64,000 nucleotides of DNA, taken from Pachypanchax playfairii. Taxonomy: Eukaryota > Chordata > Actinopteri > Cyprinodontiformes > Aplocheilidae. Below the pieces are notes generated by a model. That model made no database searches, was not told the origin of the DNA, and saw nothing but the letters and a program-made list of their open reading frames with translations. Position 1 is the first letter of the stretch. Each line of letters begins with the position of its first letter. A program made the position numbers and the translations under genes. Location: positions 773,727 through 837,726 of the forward strand of contig SSNP01000038.1 of assembly GCA_006937955.1 (NCBI GenBank), written 5' to 3'. Shown in pieces: positions 46,015-59,990 of this stretch.

Positions 46015-49000
46015 CTGTCTATAACATTCCAGTTAAAACTGATCAAAACATTTTTTATGCAGCGCAGTGAGACTATTTTCTAACACTCTCCACTGAGCGT
46101 CAGAACTCACAGCTGTGTGTCAGAGTCCAACTCTAAAATCAGATTTCAGATATTTTGAAAACTTGAAATCTTTAAGTAAACAACTTTAATAAACTTGTCC
46201 TTTAGCCGACAGCCACATCCTTTGAATTGCTTGTCTTAATTTAGACTTCAGCTGAAGATGAAGAGGTCATAACTGAGCACCATGGCAACCCCACAAGGAC
46301 GTAATGTTTTGCTTCCTGCTCATCATTAGCGTATGCAAAATGCAGCCTGTTAGCCGCCTCAAGGTTGAATTGATGCTTCTTCAACTATTAGCTCGTTAAC
46401 AAGGCAATTGTCACAGATGAAAAACTCGAAGTGGAAATGCAGAGTATTACATGATGCTCACTTGGATGAACACGCTGTAGAGGTTTCTGTAAAGATGAGG
46501 GACTAGTTGCATGACAGAAGACATTATAGACTGAGTTGATTTTTCTGTTCAGGCACTTTTCTTCCTTTTCTGTTGTGTTTAATCACACAACTGCACACAA
46601 TGAGTGGAATGATTCTCCTGGCTAAATTCACTAAATGATCACTTCACAATATAATGAGACCTTGTTCATTTGTTGAAGTTCTACCGTTTGTCTTCCAAAA
46701 TGCCTTTTAATCCTCCTGCTTTGTTTCATCTGATGATAACATCAGCTTTCATTCAGAGTCCCAGTCCCAAGCAGTTACTCTGTTGTTTGAAGTACATTTT
46801 TTCTTACATATATTTGGCCCATTATAGTTTCTAAATAAACCAGATTTGTTACTCTGGGTGATTTTGGAGCAGCATTCAGTTTGGAACCGTTTCACTCATC
46901 ATGAATTACAAAGAAATTTGGAGCAACTCGTGGTGTTTGTGTTTGACTGAATGGGCTGAAGTGGAGAGTCTGGAATAAATAGTTTACTTTAAATCATTTC
47001 ATTGTATTTCTGCTGCTGATATTTAAATGAAAGACCTGAAAAGCATCACAATATAATCCATATTCATGATGTTTTAATTTCAAACTTAACAAAATGTACA
47101 TCCGTATCTGCTGTTTGGGTTATTGAGCGTCCACACATCCTCAGCTGAGCTTCAGCTCAGTTTGATTAGAAAACAAATAAGAAAGGAACTCACAGAGTTC
47201 TGGAACATTTCAATTCAGAGAACACAGGAAAATGTTTCATCTTTAATAAATTAGTACTCTCTGTTATCTGCAGGTTTGGACCTGAGCAAAATGAGACTAT
47301 AATTAAGTGCATTGGTGCTGTAATATAACTGGAGGTAGTAAAAATAATCTGAAACACGCTTGTATTAAAGGTTCAGAGCATTGTTCCTGATCCTCTTCAT
47401 CCCTTCTGCACCGAGTCCACCATGCAGATTAACATCAGATACCTCGTAACAGATGCTGTGATTTTCTGCCCTTTTCATGGTTCATGTTAAAGAGCTGCAG
47501 ACTGAGTGAGATGCTGTATTTCATGTAATGTATGTAAACATTGTTTCTACACACGTTTTACCTGTAAATCAAACTGTTTCTGAACTTCAGCTGAAACACG
47601 TACGTGTTCCTTCATCACAGTAAGAGTTAGTTTGTTGAACGTGTTCATCCATGTAACTAAATGGTAAAAACCTTCTCTACTTAAATAAGAAAACTTGCAG
47701 ATTGTTATTTAATGTCAACAATAAATCCAAGTATACAATTTAATTTATCAAAAACTCTGTGATTTTGCATTAGTTTGGAATATAAATATATGTATAAATG
47801 TAAAATGTAACAAGATGCAAATTAAATCAGGCTCATACAGCAGAAGACTAAATATTAAACTTTACAAGCAAAAAGAATTCTAATAACACAAAATCTGATC
47901 TATTAATGGATTTGCTCTTCCTTCAACAATATCACTGCAGAGAGCCATAATCTGGATTACAGTTGTTATTCTAAGGGTTTAACAAATGCATAAAGATGAA
48001 AATGCTCCTTTTATATTCAAACATCCATCAGCTCATATTTATTTAAATATACCAGATCTGAACTCAATATTAAATCATTTAATAGCACATGTTTATAAAA
48101 TGCCTTAAATTTGTGAACACAAATAAGGACTAAAAGTAAAAAACACAGAATCTTGAAACGTGAGCCGCTAGCGTCAGGTTAAACCTGATTTTACCAGTTT
48201 CTTGATTCTTTTTTCTCAAACATTTGTCAGATGTTGTAAAAATACACCAAACATTAGAATTATTTCAGTCAGTTATCTGAATTATTTCCCTTTTTTCACA
48301 AGTTTTTGAGTTCCCACGATGGAAACTTTGGCCCCTCAGACTCCGTGCGGATGATTCAACGTGAGATCTTATCGGGAAGCTTTTGGGGGTTCAGAAGATG
48401 AGGCCATAGCGATGCCACGCCTTGTAACCAATGAAAAAGATGGGGAACCTTTTAATGCAGTGAAACATGTTCTCCTGTGGGAGTGAACGGAGAAGTTGCA
48501 GTTAAACCAAGCCAGCCTGTAGTTTGTAATCGTTAAATGATTTGTGTGCTTGAACTCTGAGGACTCCAGACTCCTTCACTCAGGATTTTTCTGTGAGGGC
48601 TGTTTTAAGGAGGCGGAAATCATTATTTCATCAGCCAAATGAAATCTCTCTCCAGGTGAGACCTGTTATAAGCAGGCTCTTTGAAGTGCCTCTAGCCTTG
48701 AGAAAAAAATCCTAATCACACAAAATCCGAGGCTATATCGGTTTATTAACTCCCAGTTCAGACCCAACAACGATGCTGCAAGGCGCTGCTGCAGGGAAGT
48801 GGCAGCTTAAATCTGTCAGTTCTGGCTGACTGGAGACAGAAATCTTAAAAGAGAAAAAGAAACTCCTGTAGTAGTTTTGAATGGCCTCCTTTAGCCATCT
48901 CAGCTGTTACACGGGCCATTTGCCATCCAGGATAATGTTGACAACCTTGCTTCATTTTGCTGCCACGTGCCCTTCCTGTGAACCACGGTAGAAACTTTCA

Positions 49001-51584
49001 CTTTTCTAAAACTACAATCATAAAGACATATATCTTAAACTTTTATTCTGTCAAAGCTGATCCCTCAACTTTTATTCTGAGCTACAGAGAGTTCAGCTCA
49101 CTTCTGAAGATGCATGTGAATCTAGTGACAGAGTCAGACTCTCAAGCATCAGTTCAGTTCATGAAAGAGAAGAAACTAGAGGTGGAGACAGACTGCAGTG
49201 GACTTTTAACTCCAACTGGCTGTGTTTATGCTAAAAATAAAGACTTTCCCCTGATGTAAGGACAACGGGATCCATATGGTACCTTTCCATCTGCTTAATA
49301 TTCTCCCACCAGGTGTCACACTGGAGTGATACCTCATGAGTTTCTCATGTAAAACCTGCAGACAAAACCTGAAATGAAACTACTGATTCAGATTCACTGA
49401 GTCGACGTGTAATGCTGCAGTTGTTTTACATGAAGAGAATAATATCATAGTAAATGAACAGGCTGTGGTGAAGCATGGCAACTAGTACAAAGCAGTCCCA
49501 CCCACCAACTGCATAGCTTTTAATGCACACATGCCAACCAGGACCTGTGGACACAAATCACCCACTTTACCAACATTATTCACAAGCTTTGGGAGAACTA
49601 ATAGAACTCAGTCATTTAATTTTGGTTTATTAATGTAGCATGATGGGCGGTGCGTGAAGTGTCAGTCCTTCAGTCAGGCATTTGTTCAACGTGTACTTCA
49701 CTGTCTATGTATTCAAGCATAGTTTTAGCTTTAACTGATATTTTTCAACACGTCTTAAATATATTAAATGTTTTTATCTGCTGCATAAATGCATAGAATT
49801 TAAAAAAGTGTGCAAACATTGTGCAAACGTAAAGAAACAGAAGAGGGATGTGTTGCTGGGGGGGGGGGGTTAGTTGGATCCACTCTACTTACTTATACTA
49901 CACTGTTTATCTTCATGTTTGTAGAAAAATATAAAGTCCAGTCAGTAATTGGCCTGAAGATGTGAATAGAGCTCAGTTTTGTTTGTTTGTTTGGGTTTTG
50001 AAATATTGACGTTGCTCGGCATTCCAAAGGACATCTCATGGTCCAAAAAATAGATTTTGTACAAGAGAAAATGAAAAATGCATTTTAAACCATCACTATT
50101 ATTTCAATTAGAGTTTTGTGTAGTCACTGTTAAATTTGATGAACGAGCTCAGACTGTTTCCTCCTAACAGACAAATATACAGTATATACTGTACAGTATA
50201 TTATTTAGATTTAATAGCACAGTTTAAGTTTGCTGGAGTAACTCAGAGTCCCCTTGTTGTCCTGAGGACAATCTGTCCTTTAGATGAGTTCATTGTTCTG
50301 TTGTCATTGTTTATAAGAGTAGCTGTGACTCCGTCTTTAAATCACCTTCATCTACATTGTAAAGTTCTGCAGTGTCCTTTCAATCACAATATGACGTACA
50401 AGCTCCCAAAATTTAGCAAAAAGACCAATTTTGTGAATGTGCACTCAGTGTGTTTCCAAACATTAAGAACTGTAGCGCTTAGCGTTAAGCTGCCATTTGA
50501 AAGCTGCTGAAGTGACAGGTGGCATTAATGCTCGCTGCAGCATCATTGTTGTTAGTTTTACCCTGCTGAGAACGTGGCAATGAAATGCCACGCTGACGAG
50601 CTGCTGATGGCCTCAGAAAGGAAATGAACCTAATTACAAAGACTTTCACAGCCTCTGTCCATATGTCCATTTGAAAGTCTCCCTGTTGTGTCACAATATG
50701 TAAAAGCAAATTACTTTGACTATTACAGCTTGATGTCGTGCTGGCACACCGCTTACTGACTCAAAGAAAGTTTCATTGATGAGAACTTAAAATGAATGTG
50801 TTTCTGCTGCAGACAACAGGACAGAAGACAGAGAAAAATGCTGCAAAGATTCACCAAAAGTGACACGCATTTGGCTTTTTTAGGACTCTGCACACTTTCA
50901 CGAGGTCACGAAGAAATTTTCACGGCCCATTGAGTCCTGAACACATCAGTTCCAGTGTGCCATCTGTGTTTTTCTCCAGGAAGAGTTGAAATCCCAGAAA
51001 GCACAGCCATGTGACAGCAGAGGGAAAAGTCCTAGCAATGTTTGAGAGTGTAATTAGATTCCAGCTTCCCACAGGGGGTTCCTAAACACACTGTTATAAT
51101 GTCATCATGGCACGGCTTCTGCTAAGACCGACGCTAATGTCAACAGGCAGGATGGAAAAAACACAAAACATTACAAAAACATTCCAGTCTTGTTAACAAA
51201 CTGTGCACGGTAACTGGAGAAATCTTTCGAGGATGATCAGGACTAACAGTGCTGACGGGAGTCTTCATCATCCTCTTCATCATCCTCTTCATCAGCCAGT
51301 TGGTCACTGTAATTCCAACTGAAGCATCTCAGCAGCCATTTTCTGAAGATCTTTTGATTTTTTTTTTAATTTATAGCTTGAAACAAAAACTGAATACATG
51401 TATTTTATAGTCATAATGAAGAGGATTAATTTACTTCTTGATGTTTGTTGTAATATTGAGAAACGTCACTGAGGAGTGTTGTTAGTGGGCAGTCGTGCAT
51501 TCTGTTAATCTACTGATTCATTAGAAAACACAGTCTGAGACTCAGACCTTCAAGCAGCAAATTTACCCAAAATGTGATTTTTCC
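46015..51584. other. Intron 1 with possible regulatory blocks
   Basis: No exon or bounded mobile element is recognised. Blocks at about 46290-46480, 48330-48700 and 50480-50960 are repeat-poor and evenly mixed. A poly-G tract lies at 49858-49869. The open frames at 48957-49259 and 50136-50510 (+) have no domain. Confidence 0.4.
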
Positions 51585-52186
51585 TTAAAGAGGCCATTTC
51601 ATACACATTTCAGGACTTTGTAGTTATTTCTTAAGTATTAACCTGTAATATGAAACATTTTATATCTAAAAAATGTCAGGAAACACTGATTAACAGACCT
51701 TTCAATCTGTCTGCGTAAAAATTCGGGTGGTTCCGGCTCCTTCCGTCAGGTAGCTTCGGCTGCTTCATCAGCAGCTCGTTATTATTCATTATTCGAATTT
51801 GCTGGACTCTGATTGGCTAACAAACTAGTCTATGAGAGCAAAGAATACTGTTTCCTGCCCCGCTGCACATGGCAACTTCAGACGTCGTGTCTTCCTGTTT
51901 GCTACATCTTATGCTAACAGCTTTTAGCCAGCAGCATGCTAGGTGTGGTTTCAACTGCAGGAGCTGATGAATACTAACGAACAAAGGAGTTGTGATGAAA
52001 CAGATACAGGCTGTTAGAACTCAGGAGAACTCGGGTTTTATCACCACCTGCGTAGTTTGAGAGATTAAAACTGAAAGAGAAGTTGTTGACCTGTTTTCAC
52101 CCACTATGAAGGTAAGAACACCTGTGGAGCTAAAATATTCAACAGAAACCTCAGAAACACTGTTTTTAATGGAAGGGACTCTTAAA
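51585..52186. mobile_element. Candidate non-autonomous DNA transposon (TTAA-flanked)
   Basis: The ends are imperfect inverted repeats: TTAAAGAGGCCATTTCAT on the left and, reverse-complemented, TTTAAGAGTCCCTTCCAT on the right (15 of 18 match). TTAA lies at both ends, as for piggyBac-type target duplications. The interior has no transposase. It includes a GC-rich middle typical of a class of fish miniature elements. Its family is uncertain. Confidence 0.5.
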
Positions 52187-53039
52187 GAAACAATATCCAG
52201 ATCACACCCAAAATCTTGATTGGTTATAATACCATTTTCAACCTAGTTGTTGTATCTGTAGCCGTTCATAACATTTTATGTTTTTTTTTTGTTAAAATGA
52301 AAAAAGAGCTAAGACACCAACAAAAACACAAAGATGCTAGACATGCTAGGTCACATGCTGAAATGTCACATCTTCTCCCATTTTATGTAACTGTAAGCAG
52401 ACTAAAGCAGTCAGGGCTTCCATACGCATATGATCAAAATAACACAAACACAAATCTTGTTTTAAATGAAAGTGTACTGATTATCTAGAATCTAGATTCA
52501 ACTTTACCTCCAACAGTGTTTATGAACCTGTAGATCAGACTAGATCCAGGTTTTAAAGGAAAAGCAATTCCTGCTACAGCTATTGTTTATTTGCAGGCTG
52601 CATGTTCTGGGTGTGATTAAATTGTTCGATGTATCGAGTTCATACACACATTTATTTTTCTTGCAGGTGATTTTTATTTTACACAGTTAGAATAAAAACA
52701 ATTTAACTTGTGTTCAAAATCTTCAATCCTCTGATCTGCAGTTAGTTGATTAATTAATCAAATCCTAACATCCATAACTAGCAGGTCCTGAGTGTATAAA
52801 CATCAAGGCACAGCGCTGCTGATGTCACAGAACATGACTGAACAGACTCAGACTTGTTTCACAGTATTCAGAGGCAGTTAAACTCTGCTGAGTACAGCAA
52901 GCAGAAATATTTTTACTTAGATGAAATCATGGATATACTCGTCACTGCTGCTGAAACATATAGTCAAAGTGTTGGACAACCTGAGTGAACACAGCTGATT
53001 GTTCATTAGTCTTCTCATATTCTGGGATGGCTGAGGGGA
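52187..53039. other. Intron 1, nothing recognised
   Basis: AT-rich spacer between two transposon candidates. A poly-T run lies at 52281-52290. The open frame 52216-52488 (+) has no domain. Confidence 0.5.
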
Positions 53040-53578
53040 TAGCCTCGCGCTGCAAGATGGATTATCGCGAAATTTAGGGTTTTCCAAACCCACAAAAATC
53101 CGTCTTGTACTGCTCCATTGACAACCGTCTATTTTGCTCAAAAAAGCGTTCGCACCAATCATGTGTTAGCATTGTGCTTTGGGGCGGGTGTTCAGGTATG
53201 ATTGACAGCAAGTGCCCAGGTAGACAAAGTAAAACAAACATTTCTGTTTTAAGATTAGAGATGATTTCTTCATTGAAAAATGATCAAAGGTAAAAACTTT
53301 GATCATTTCTTGATGGTAACGATGTGTTTTGCTTTTCTTAGTGGTAACGATGTGTGTGTTTTTCTCCTGAATGGATTTGCAAAAACTTGATTTACTGTGA
53401 TTGGCTAAAGACAAATCATCAAAGACAGACACTTGACGTGTCTTCCAATCAGCTTAAAACATTATATCAGATGTCCCTCACTTTTATAGACGGTTTCAAA
53501 CAGAGCAATTCCAGATCTATGTGTATCCCCGAATCGAGAAGAGGCGGGGCTACACATAGATCTGGCAGAGCCAGGTTA
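53040..53578. mobile_element. Candidate non-autonomous DNA transposon with hairpin
   Basis: Left end TAGCCTCGCGCTGCAAGATG and right end, reverse-complemented, TAACCTGGCTCTGCCAGATC match at 15 of 20 positions. Inside are a perfect 15-bp inverted repeat (53511-53525 with 53551-53565, CCAGATCTATGTGTA) and a perfect 12-bp one (53278-53289 with 53297-53308, AAATGATCAAAG). A GGTAACGATGTGT word is repeated at about 53313 and 53342. No transposase is present, and the flanking target duplication is not clear. Confidence 0.45.
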
Positions 53579-54144
53579 GGAAACTGATTGAGTTGGATGA
53601 GATTTTGTGTGAAAAGAGAAATGAAAAGAGATTTATTTGTTGCAGTCAGACTTTGTTTTGGGCTCTAAGCTTCTTCCTGTTTTCATTCAAATGTGAAGAA
53701 GCAACAGATTCTGTCTGGAACCAGAAAGTTGGAATGAAAAAGAGAAAGAAGGTTAAAAATGAAGACATGATGTTGCAGAGAAGCTGAATCAATATAATAA
53801 TCAATAAATAAACAATAGACAGGAAATTCATGTGACATCTTTGAAGATGTCTCATCTGGAGGTTGTTCCCACCGATCATCAGACCCCTGACTCAGCAACA
53901 GCTGACTGTAACGACTGTAAAGAACAGGAAGTGGACTGATGCAGTCTGGAAAGACAACCAGGATTCAGCATCAGACGTGTGAATTTGCAGTAAATGTGTT
54001 TGTGTTACTCATGAATAAAAATATTTGTTTTACAAAGTTTTAAAAAAACAGAATTATTTATTTAACATCTAGCATTTCTAATTCATGAAGGAGAAATATT
54101 CTGTTAGCATCAGCAAACAAAGGCTGAATGTTTCTTTTCAGTGG

Positions 54145-54386
54145 ATCATCCATCCATTTATTTCCTTTACTTACTCGTTCCTGGTCAGGGTGAGAGGCGG
54201 GGTCACACCTGGACAGGCTGCCAGTCCATACAGGACCCATTTACAGTCTCCATTTAACCCAACATACATGTTTTTGATCTGCTACAGAGAACTCACACAT
54301 GCACAGAGAGAACATGGAAGCTCCCAACAGAAAAGTCAGAGCTAGGAGTTAAACCCACAACCTCCACTGTGCTACCATGCAGATGG
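54145..54386 (-). mobile_element. Second copy of the dispersed repeat (no nested SINE)
   Basis: Shares AGGCGGGG(C/T)(T/C)ACACCTG, CAGTCCAT, ACACATG, GAGAACATG and a terminal ...CATGCAG with the copy at 45601-46014, in the same orientation, and is preceded by CATCCATCCAT. It lacks the SINE block. It is more degraded and its tRNA-like head is incomplete. Confidence 0.65.
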
Positions 54387-57300
54387 GTTTCACAGGTTAT
54401 ATTTTTACAGGAAGTTACTATAGAGTTTAGATTTCCCCGTTAATATTAATGTGCCACAAATATTTGAACTCACACCTAATTTGTTTGATATGTTTAATGT
54501 CTTGTTGTTCAAGGATGTTTGTGTAGAAACAAGCAGAACAGTGACACACATGCAGTCTCTGACCAATAACCCTGTATGAAATATGGATGTAAACAAACAT
54601 GTAGGTCAAAATCCTTCTAAACTGATTGAATGTAGAGTAATAACATGTTTGTCTGTGTATGTCTGTCCATTCAGGGTGAACTTCATCTGGACCCTCATGA
54701 CTGCTGAGACAGTCCAGTATGAGCAGGACAAATCCATTTTAGAGCAGCTGTTTGAGTTTGCTGCATTTTACAAAGTAATTACGTGAACATGTTGTTGTAT
54801 TTAAACTGAATGTATTTCTACTCATCAGCTTGTCTTTGAAGACTTGAATAAAACCAACGGTGGTTGCAGATGTTTTTCAGAGCGACCTCCGGGCAGGATG
54901 TTGGGAGTCATTTCATCACATCAGTTATAAAATACTTGTATTCAGTGACATACTGTGGCTACATGGTGTGATGAGCTTTTTTGTCAGTGTAATGTATTTT
55001 TTACTTCTCTGTTGACATTCAGGCCTGAGGCGAAGTTTAGTCATTTCATTAAGATGGAACACAAATGGATTGTAGTGTAGTTTTTGCTTCATTAGCCCCA
55101 AACTCTGCTGCTACACTTACTCTGCACTAAAGCTTCTGCTCTTCCTCAAGAAAATGAATTGCAGCAGAAAATTACTTTTCTAGCAAAAATACGAATCAAG
55201 GATGTCCAAAAACATGAGTGAGATTAATTACTCACTTACTTTACCTTCTCCTCTCTCCTGTTCAGCTTGTGCTGACATCACTGAATGTTCCACATATGTA
55301 TCCTGCATAAAATCTAAACAAATCTCAGTAACACCAATTCAGTCAAATCTAGATTTTACTTGATATAGAAACAGATGAAAGATTTTACTTAAAGATGTTT
55401 TGATGAATGATTTGAGTTAAACAAGAAAAGATGAAATTCTCCTCAGATTTTTAGAGGTTTAACTTCTTCCATCTCTCAGACCTTTAATCAGTTTGTATTA
55501 ACAGATTAAAACTATAATCATGTTCACTGATCAGATGAGATTGTAAACTGAGTCACAGTCCAAAAAACGATGTCCTGTGCTGCTGTCTGCTCTTTCAGAC
55601 CTGCTTGCTTGTTCTCGGTGCTCACAGACTGGAAAGCTTCCTTCATTCTCATCATTCTCCATTTTTTGTTATCAGAAACCAAAAAAGTCTAAAACTATGA
55701 CTGAGAAATGGCCCATTAGGACAAGGTTTCTAATCGTAGTGTTTCACGTTGCAGAATGGTGGGTGGTGAGTGTAAAGCTGCCGGAGCTGTTCATTCAGAG
55801 TGGAATGGTTTCTTGATGAAAACTCCTCCAGCTTCTATTTAAAAAAAAAAACATGTAAATAAGTAGAAGCAAATGAAACTCTGCCAGCCAGGATGTTTGT
55901 TATTCTTTTTAAGTTAGAAAAAACTTCAGACTTTTATCCATCCAGACCATAATGATTACTTGGTTTTTAGATACTGAGAGTAGAAAACGATGTAAGGAAA
56001 TAATTTAGGATTAGGAGAAAACATTCTGGTCTTATACTGAAACTCAAATAATCCTCCAAACAAAAACATCTTTTTTTGTACAGATGGATATGATCCTGTT
56101 TGTTTTTCTTGTAATTTAATACATTATAATATAAAATAATAAATTACAGAATGACATCACATCGAGATGTGTTTGACATCAGAACCTGACATAATTCTAC
56201 ATCTTTCTCTTTAACTCCCTCTTCTGTATGCATCAACACTAAAGCTCAGTTTTCAAAAGCAAAATGGAGAAAAAGTAAAAAAAAAAAAAACACATTGTGC
56301 TGCCTGGCAAGATACACAACCTCCTTCACCCTGGCGCGAAGGTTCCCCTGCAGAAGTAGTTGCCAGATTGCTGGAGCATGAAGCACTAACAGCTTTGCCC
56401 AAGGCCAACTTCAACCTTTTCCGGTGGAATGGAATAGAAGATGTCTGGTGAATTTCTCATTGTTTATAGTCTCATTTCATGAAGAGATTAAGAGTGAGTC
56501 TCCTTGTGGTGAAACAAGGGGGAACCAGGGAACCGGGAAGATCATTTACTTTTCTGAGAAAATGAGATTTCTTCTGAAGTGAAGCTTTGTGTGATTTAAG
56601 GTTTGAGTTTAACACAAATAAAATCCCATACAGAAAAAAATGAACTTTAAATATTTGCTTGTAATTTTTTGGTTGTTATTTATAAAAAGTGGATGTGAAG
56701 AGGCATTCTGCTGGTTGTACATCACAGAGGCTCATTTCTGCTTCATGTAGGAAACTTGTGGATAAACGATGTTCGTTACCAGACCTGATGCTCATGCATG
56801 CTGTTTTCTTTATGAAGAACATAACCATTACTCAGAAAACAACTTCAGCAGTTTGGTAATTTGAACCTTCAGCCGTAGCTCATCTGAATATCTAAAGATG
56901 ATAAGCTGCTAAAACAGAAATAACGAAGCTGGAAGAAAGAATTTATTCAGAATGTCTCCTCAAACACCCTCCGCTTCCTTCTACCATCATATTTCATTCT
57001 GTTCAACGTGGAGCTGTTGTCTTTATTCAAGGGAAAATCTACAAGTTTCATTTCAATAAAAATATACAAATATAAACTTTCACACCATTGATTTGTATTA
57101 TTTTTTAAGCTTCTGAGGTTCTATTCATTCTACTTAAAAATGTCCAAATCCAGTTAACCTTCACAGTTTTCACAGTTATTGAACAAGATGTCTTTTATTC
57201 CTCTTCACACGTCATATTCTACTTTAAATCTTTAGTGAAAATAGTTTGAGATTGTAAAAGTGAAACTGTAATCAAAAAGCATAAAGTGAAAACATAAATA

Positions 57301-59990
57301 ATGTTTGCTACATTTGGGTTAGACAGATTATTCCAGCCTTTAGATTTGGGGATTTTTTTGTTGTTGTTTAGTTTTTAAAACTCACTCAGATTTGCAAATA
57401 GCCTGAAGCTGTTTGAGCAGTTTGAGTTGATGCAAAATAAATACATAAATACATGTCTCAAGATAAAGATTACTGATGGTTTTTATATTACAGCTTTGTT
57501 TTTCCTTTGGCCAGTTGAAGACTTTAGCAGCAAGACACTCATTTTCAAACTTTTTGCTCTCCTCGCAGCTAAAGATCATTTCTAATACGTCTGGCTGTGT
57601 TGTTATTCCTCTTGCAGAATTATTTGACTGTTAAAATCCTCTCTGGGTCACGGTTCTGGAGTTTGTGGTGGGTTCTTGGTTTCTGCTTGCTGATTTATAT
57701 ATTCAGTTCTGTCCTTCCTGGTTTAGTTTTCCTGGTTCTTTAGTAATAATTGTTCTATCACAGTATTTGTTATCTACAGCTGACACACCTGGTCTCCACC
57801 TTATCAAGACAGGTTTACAGTTTGCTTGTCAGCTCCTCTGCTGCAGCTCTTGTTTCCATGTTTGAAACTTTTCTTGTGATGATTGAGGTTTTGGTTCTTT
57901 TTCATTTCATTTATTTAATTCAATTGAAATCAACCTGCTTGTGTGATGCTGGTGTGTCTACTTGTGTCTTTACGTCCTAACACACAACAGTCACGTCCAA
58001 ATTCAAGATGTTCTGACAGTGATGAATCTAAAATCAGCATATTTGATGCTAACACATAGATGTACATGCTGCTACAAGTTTCACTGAATTCAGACTCTAT
58101 GGAGTTGTTTAGAACTATCTCAGTGTCAGCCTGGGTATGCTAGTTAATGGAAATTATTAGTATTATTAAAAGCTTTTTTTAATTATGAGCCATCAATAAT
58201 AAGGAATGTTATCCTCCAGTGCTGGAATTAAATGACTCATAACTGAAATCATATAATAAAATCAAACATGTGGTACTGTGTTGGTTTTAGAGGAAGTGGT
58301 GAGGACAAACTGCTCCGGGTCTAAAGGTGTTCTAATGTTTCCACTTTAGGCTTTATGGATACTTAATATTTGGTTTAAGCATCTTTTTTCTGTTTAACAA
58401 ATATAAATCTATCTCAAGCGGTTGAAATGACTGTTGAGAGATTTTCCGGTAACATGGCGACACATCAGCCTTTTACTGTATAACAGAACATCCTTCATCA
58501 GGTGTTTATCTCAGCTCTGAAGCCAGTGAAGCTCCTTTTAATCTCCACAGAGTCTCTGAGCCTCTATTGTGTTGCCGTGCACTTGTGGAGCAGTAATGAT
58601 GTGCCGTACCGCTCTTGATGTTGTTGTTTTGGATGTTGTACAGTCACACCGACTGTTTGCACTGGGCTGTGAGGTTCTCCGTCTGCCTGCCTCGCAGACA
58701 GAGAACGCAGGTGTTTGACAGCTGATGGGTCGTTCTCTGCTGAGAGCACCCGGATCATCCCTTCTCTAATGAGATACATGAGACGGATTGTTTCTTTATC
58801 CTTCATTTGACTTTACAATAAAAGTGAGTCTTAACAGAACTGTGTGGCTGCTGACAGGATGTATTTGGCCCTTTGAGGCAGCAGAGAAACAAGTTGCCTC
58901 AATAAGGCCTTTGAAGGTGGCTTAATGATTTTTCAAATGAATGTTTTGGCAGCTCCACCATCTGCTGCCTTTGAGCTTCAGTCTGCCTTTAATGCACATT
59001 TCACTGGTCGTGTGTTCAGGAAACATACGACTAAGGAAAAATGTTGATCTTACATGAAAATGGATTATTGATTATTCCTGATAGAAGTTAGTGCTACTTC
59101 AATGTCCCGGCCCCTCCAGTGTGAGTGACTATGAAGATTTATTCACAGTTCAATGCTTTCCACAACACAAAGAAATAAGGCAGGTCAATACATCATAATA
59201 TGCTTTTGAACTAACCTGAGGGGATTACATGTTGACGGTGAAAACAAATACAGCTAATGTAAAATAAAAATAATCCTTCCATTAGAACAGGATGAAGCAA
59301 CACACAGCAATTACAGATAAATAGCAACGTGACTAATCCTCACAAATCCTGGGTTAAGGATATGTTCTGAGGAGCATTATCAAAAATAAAAACCATTCAC
59401 TGACTAAAGCTTTTCAACTATTGACTGAAACACTGAGTAAAATGACCCACAGAGCTGCACATGCAGAATGTCAAAAGCACAACCTGCTGATTAGACTTAG
59501 AAAACCTTTTAGATACAGAAAAAACTCCATCGTCAACAAAATTCCCTGTAGCCCAGCAGAGCTTAATGGGCTTCTTCCTCACAGAGTCGTGATAATCTAC
59601 AAGATGTGTTTCAATGTTGTGTGTCTGCAGGTTTAACTTTGACAAGTGTGCAGTGAAAATCTTACAACCCTCTGAAGTCTTTGGTGTTCCTCCTTACGGG
59701 GGTGAACACCTAACTTGGAACCAAGAACTGAGACTCGATCTGGCACATGATCAAACATTTGTAACCTCTGATGACACAGAGGTTTCTGTCCTCATGCTTC
59801 ACTCTCAATTTATAACAATATTTTGTTTCCAGCTAAATTTAGGCTTGAGTCTGAACGTTTCCCCTGCGTGTGAAGGTTCTCACCAGATACTCTAATTTCA
59901 TTCCACAGACAAAGACATGTGTCACGTTGCCAATCCTAAATGGACCTTTAGTGTGTGTGTGTGTGTTCATTGTTTATCTTGGTTCATGTG
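54387..59990. other. Intron 1 with possible regulatory blocks
   Basis: No exon or bounded mobile element is recognised. Blocks at about 55020-55200, 56300-56540 and 58560-59010 look regulatory by composition. The block at 58840-59010 is the clearest. An LTR-like, CT-rich stretch without defined ends lies at about 57640-57990. Poly-A runs are at 55840-55849 and 56277-56290. Confidence 0.4.
58840..59010. promoter_or_regulatory. Candidate conserved non-coding element in intron 1
   Basis: Repeat-free sequence with balanced composition, words such as GGCCCTTTGAGGCAGCAG and GGCTTAATGATTTTTCAAAT, and no sustained frame. The neighbouring 58564-58806 has a minus-strand open frame without a known domain. 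Regulatory function is inferred from texture only. Confidence 0.3.

Noticed and set aside
51263..51295. CATCCTCTTCAT short tandem repeat
   Set aside because: Only about two copies, too short to be informative.
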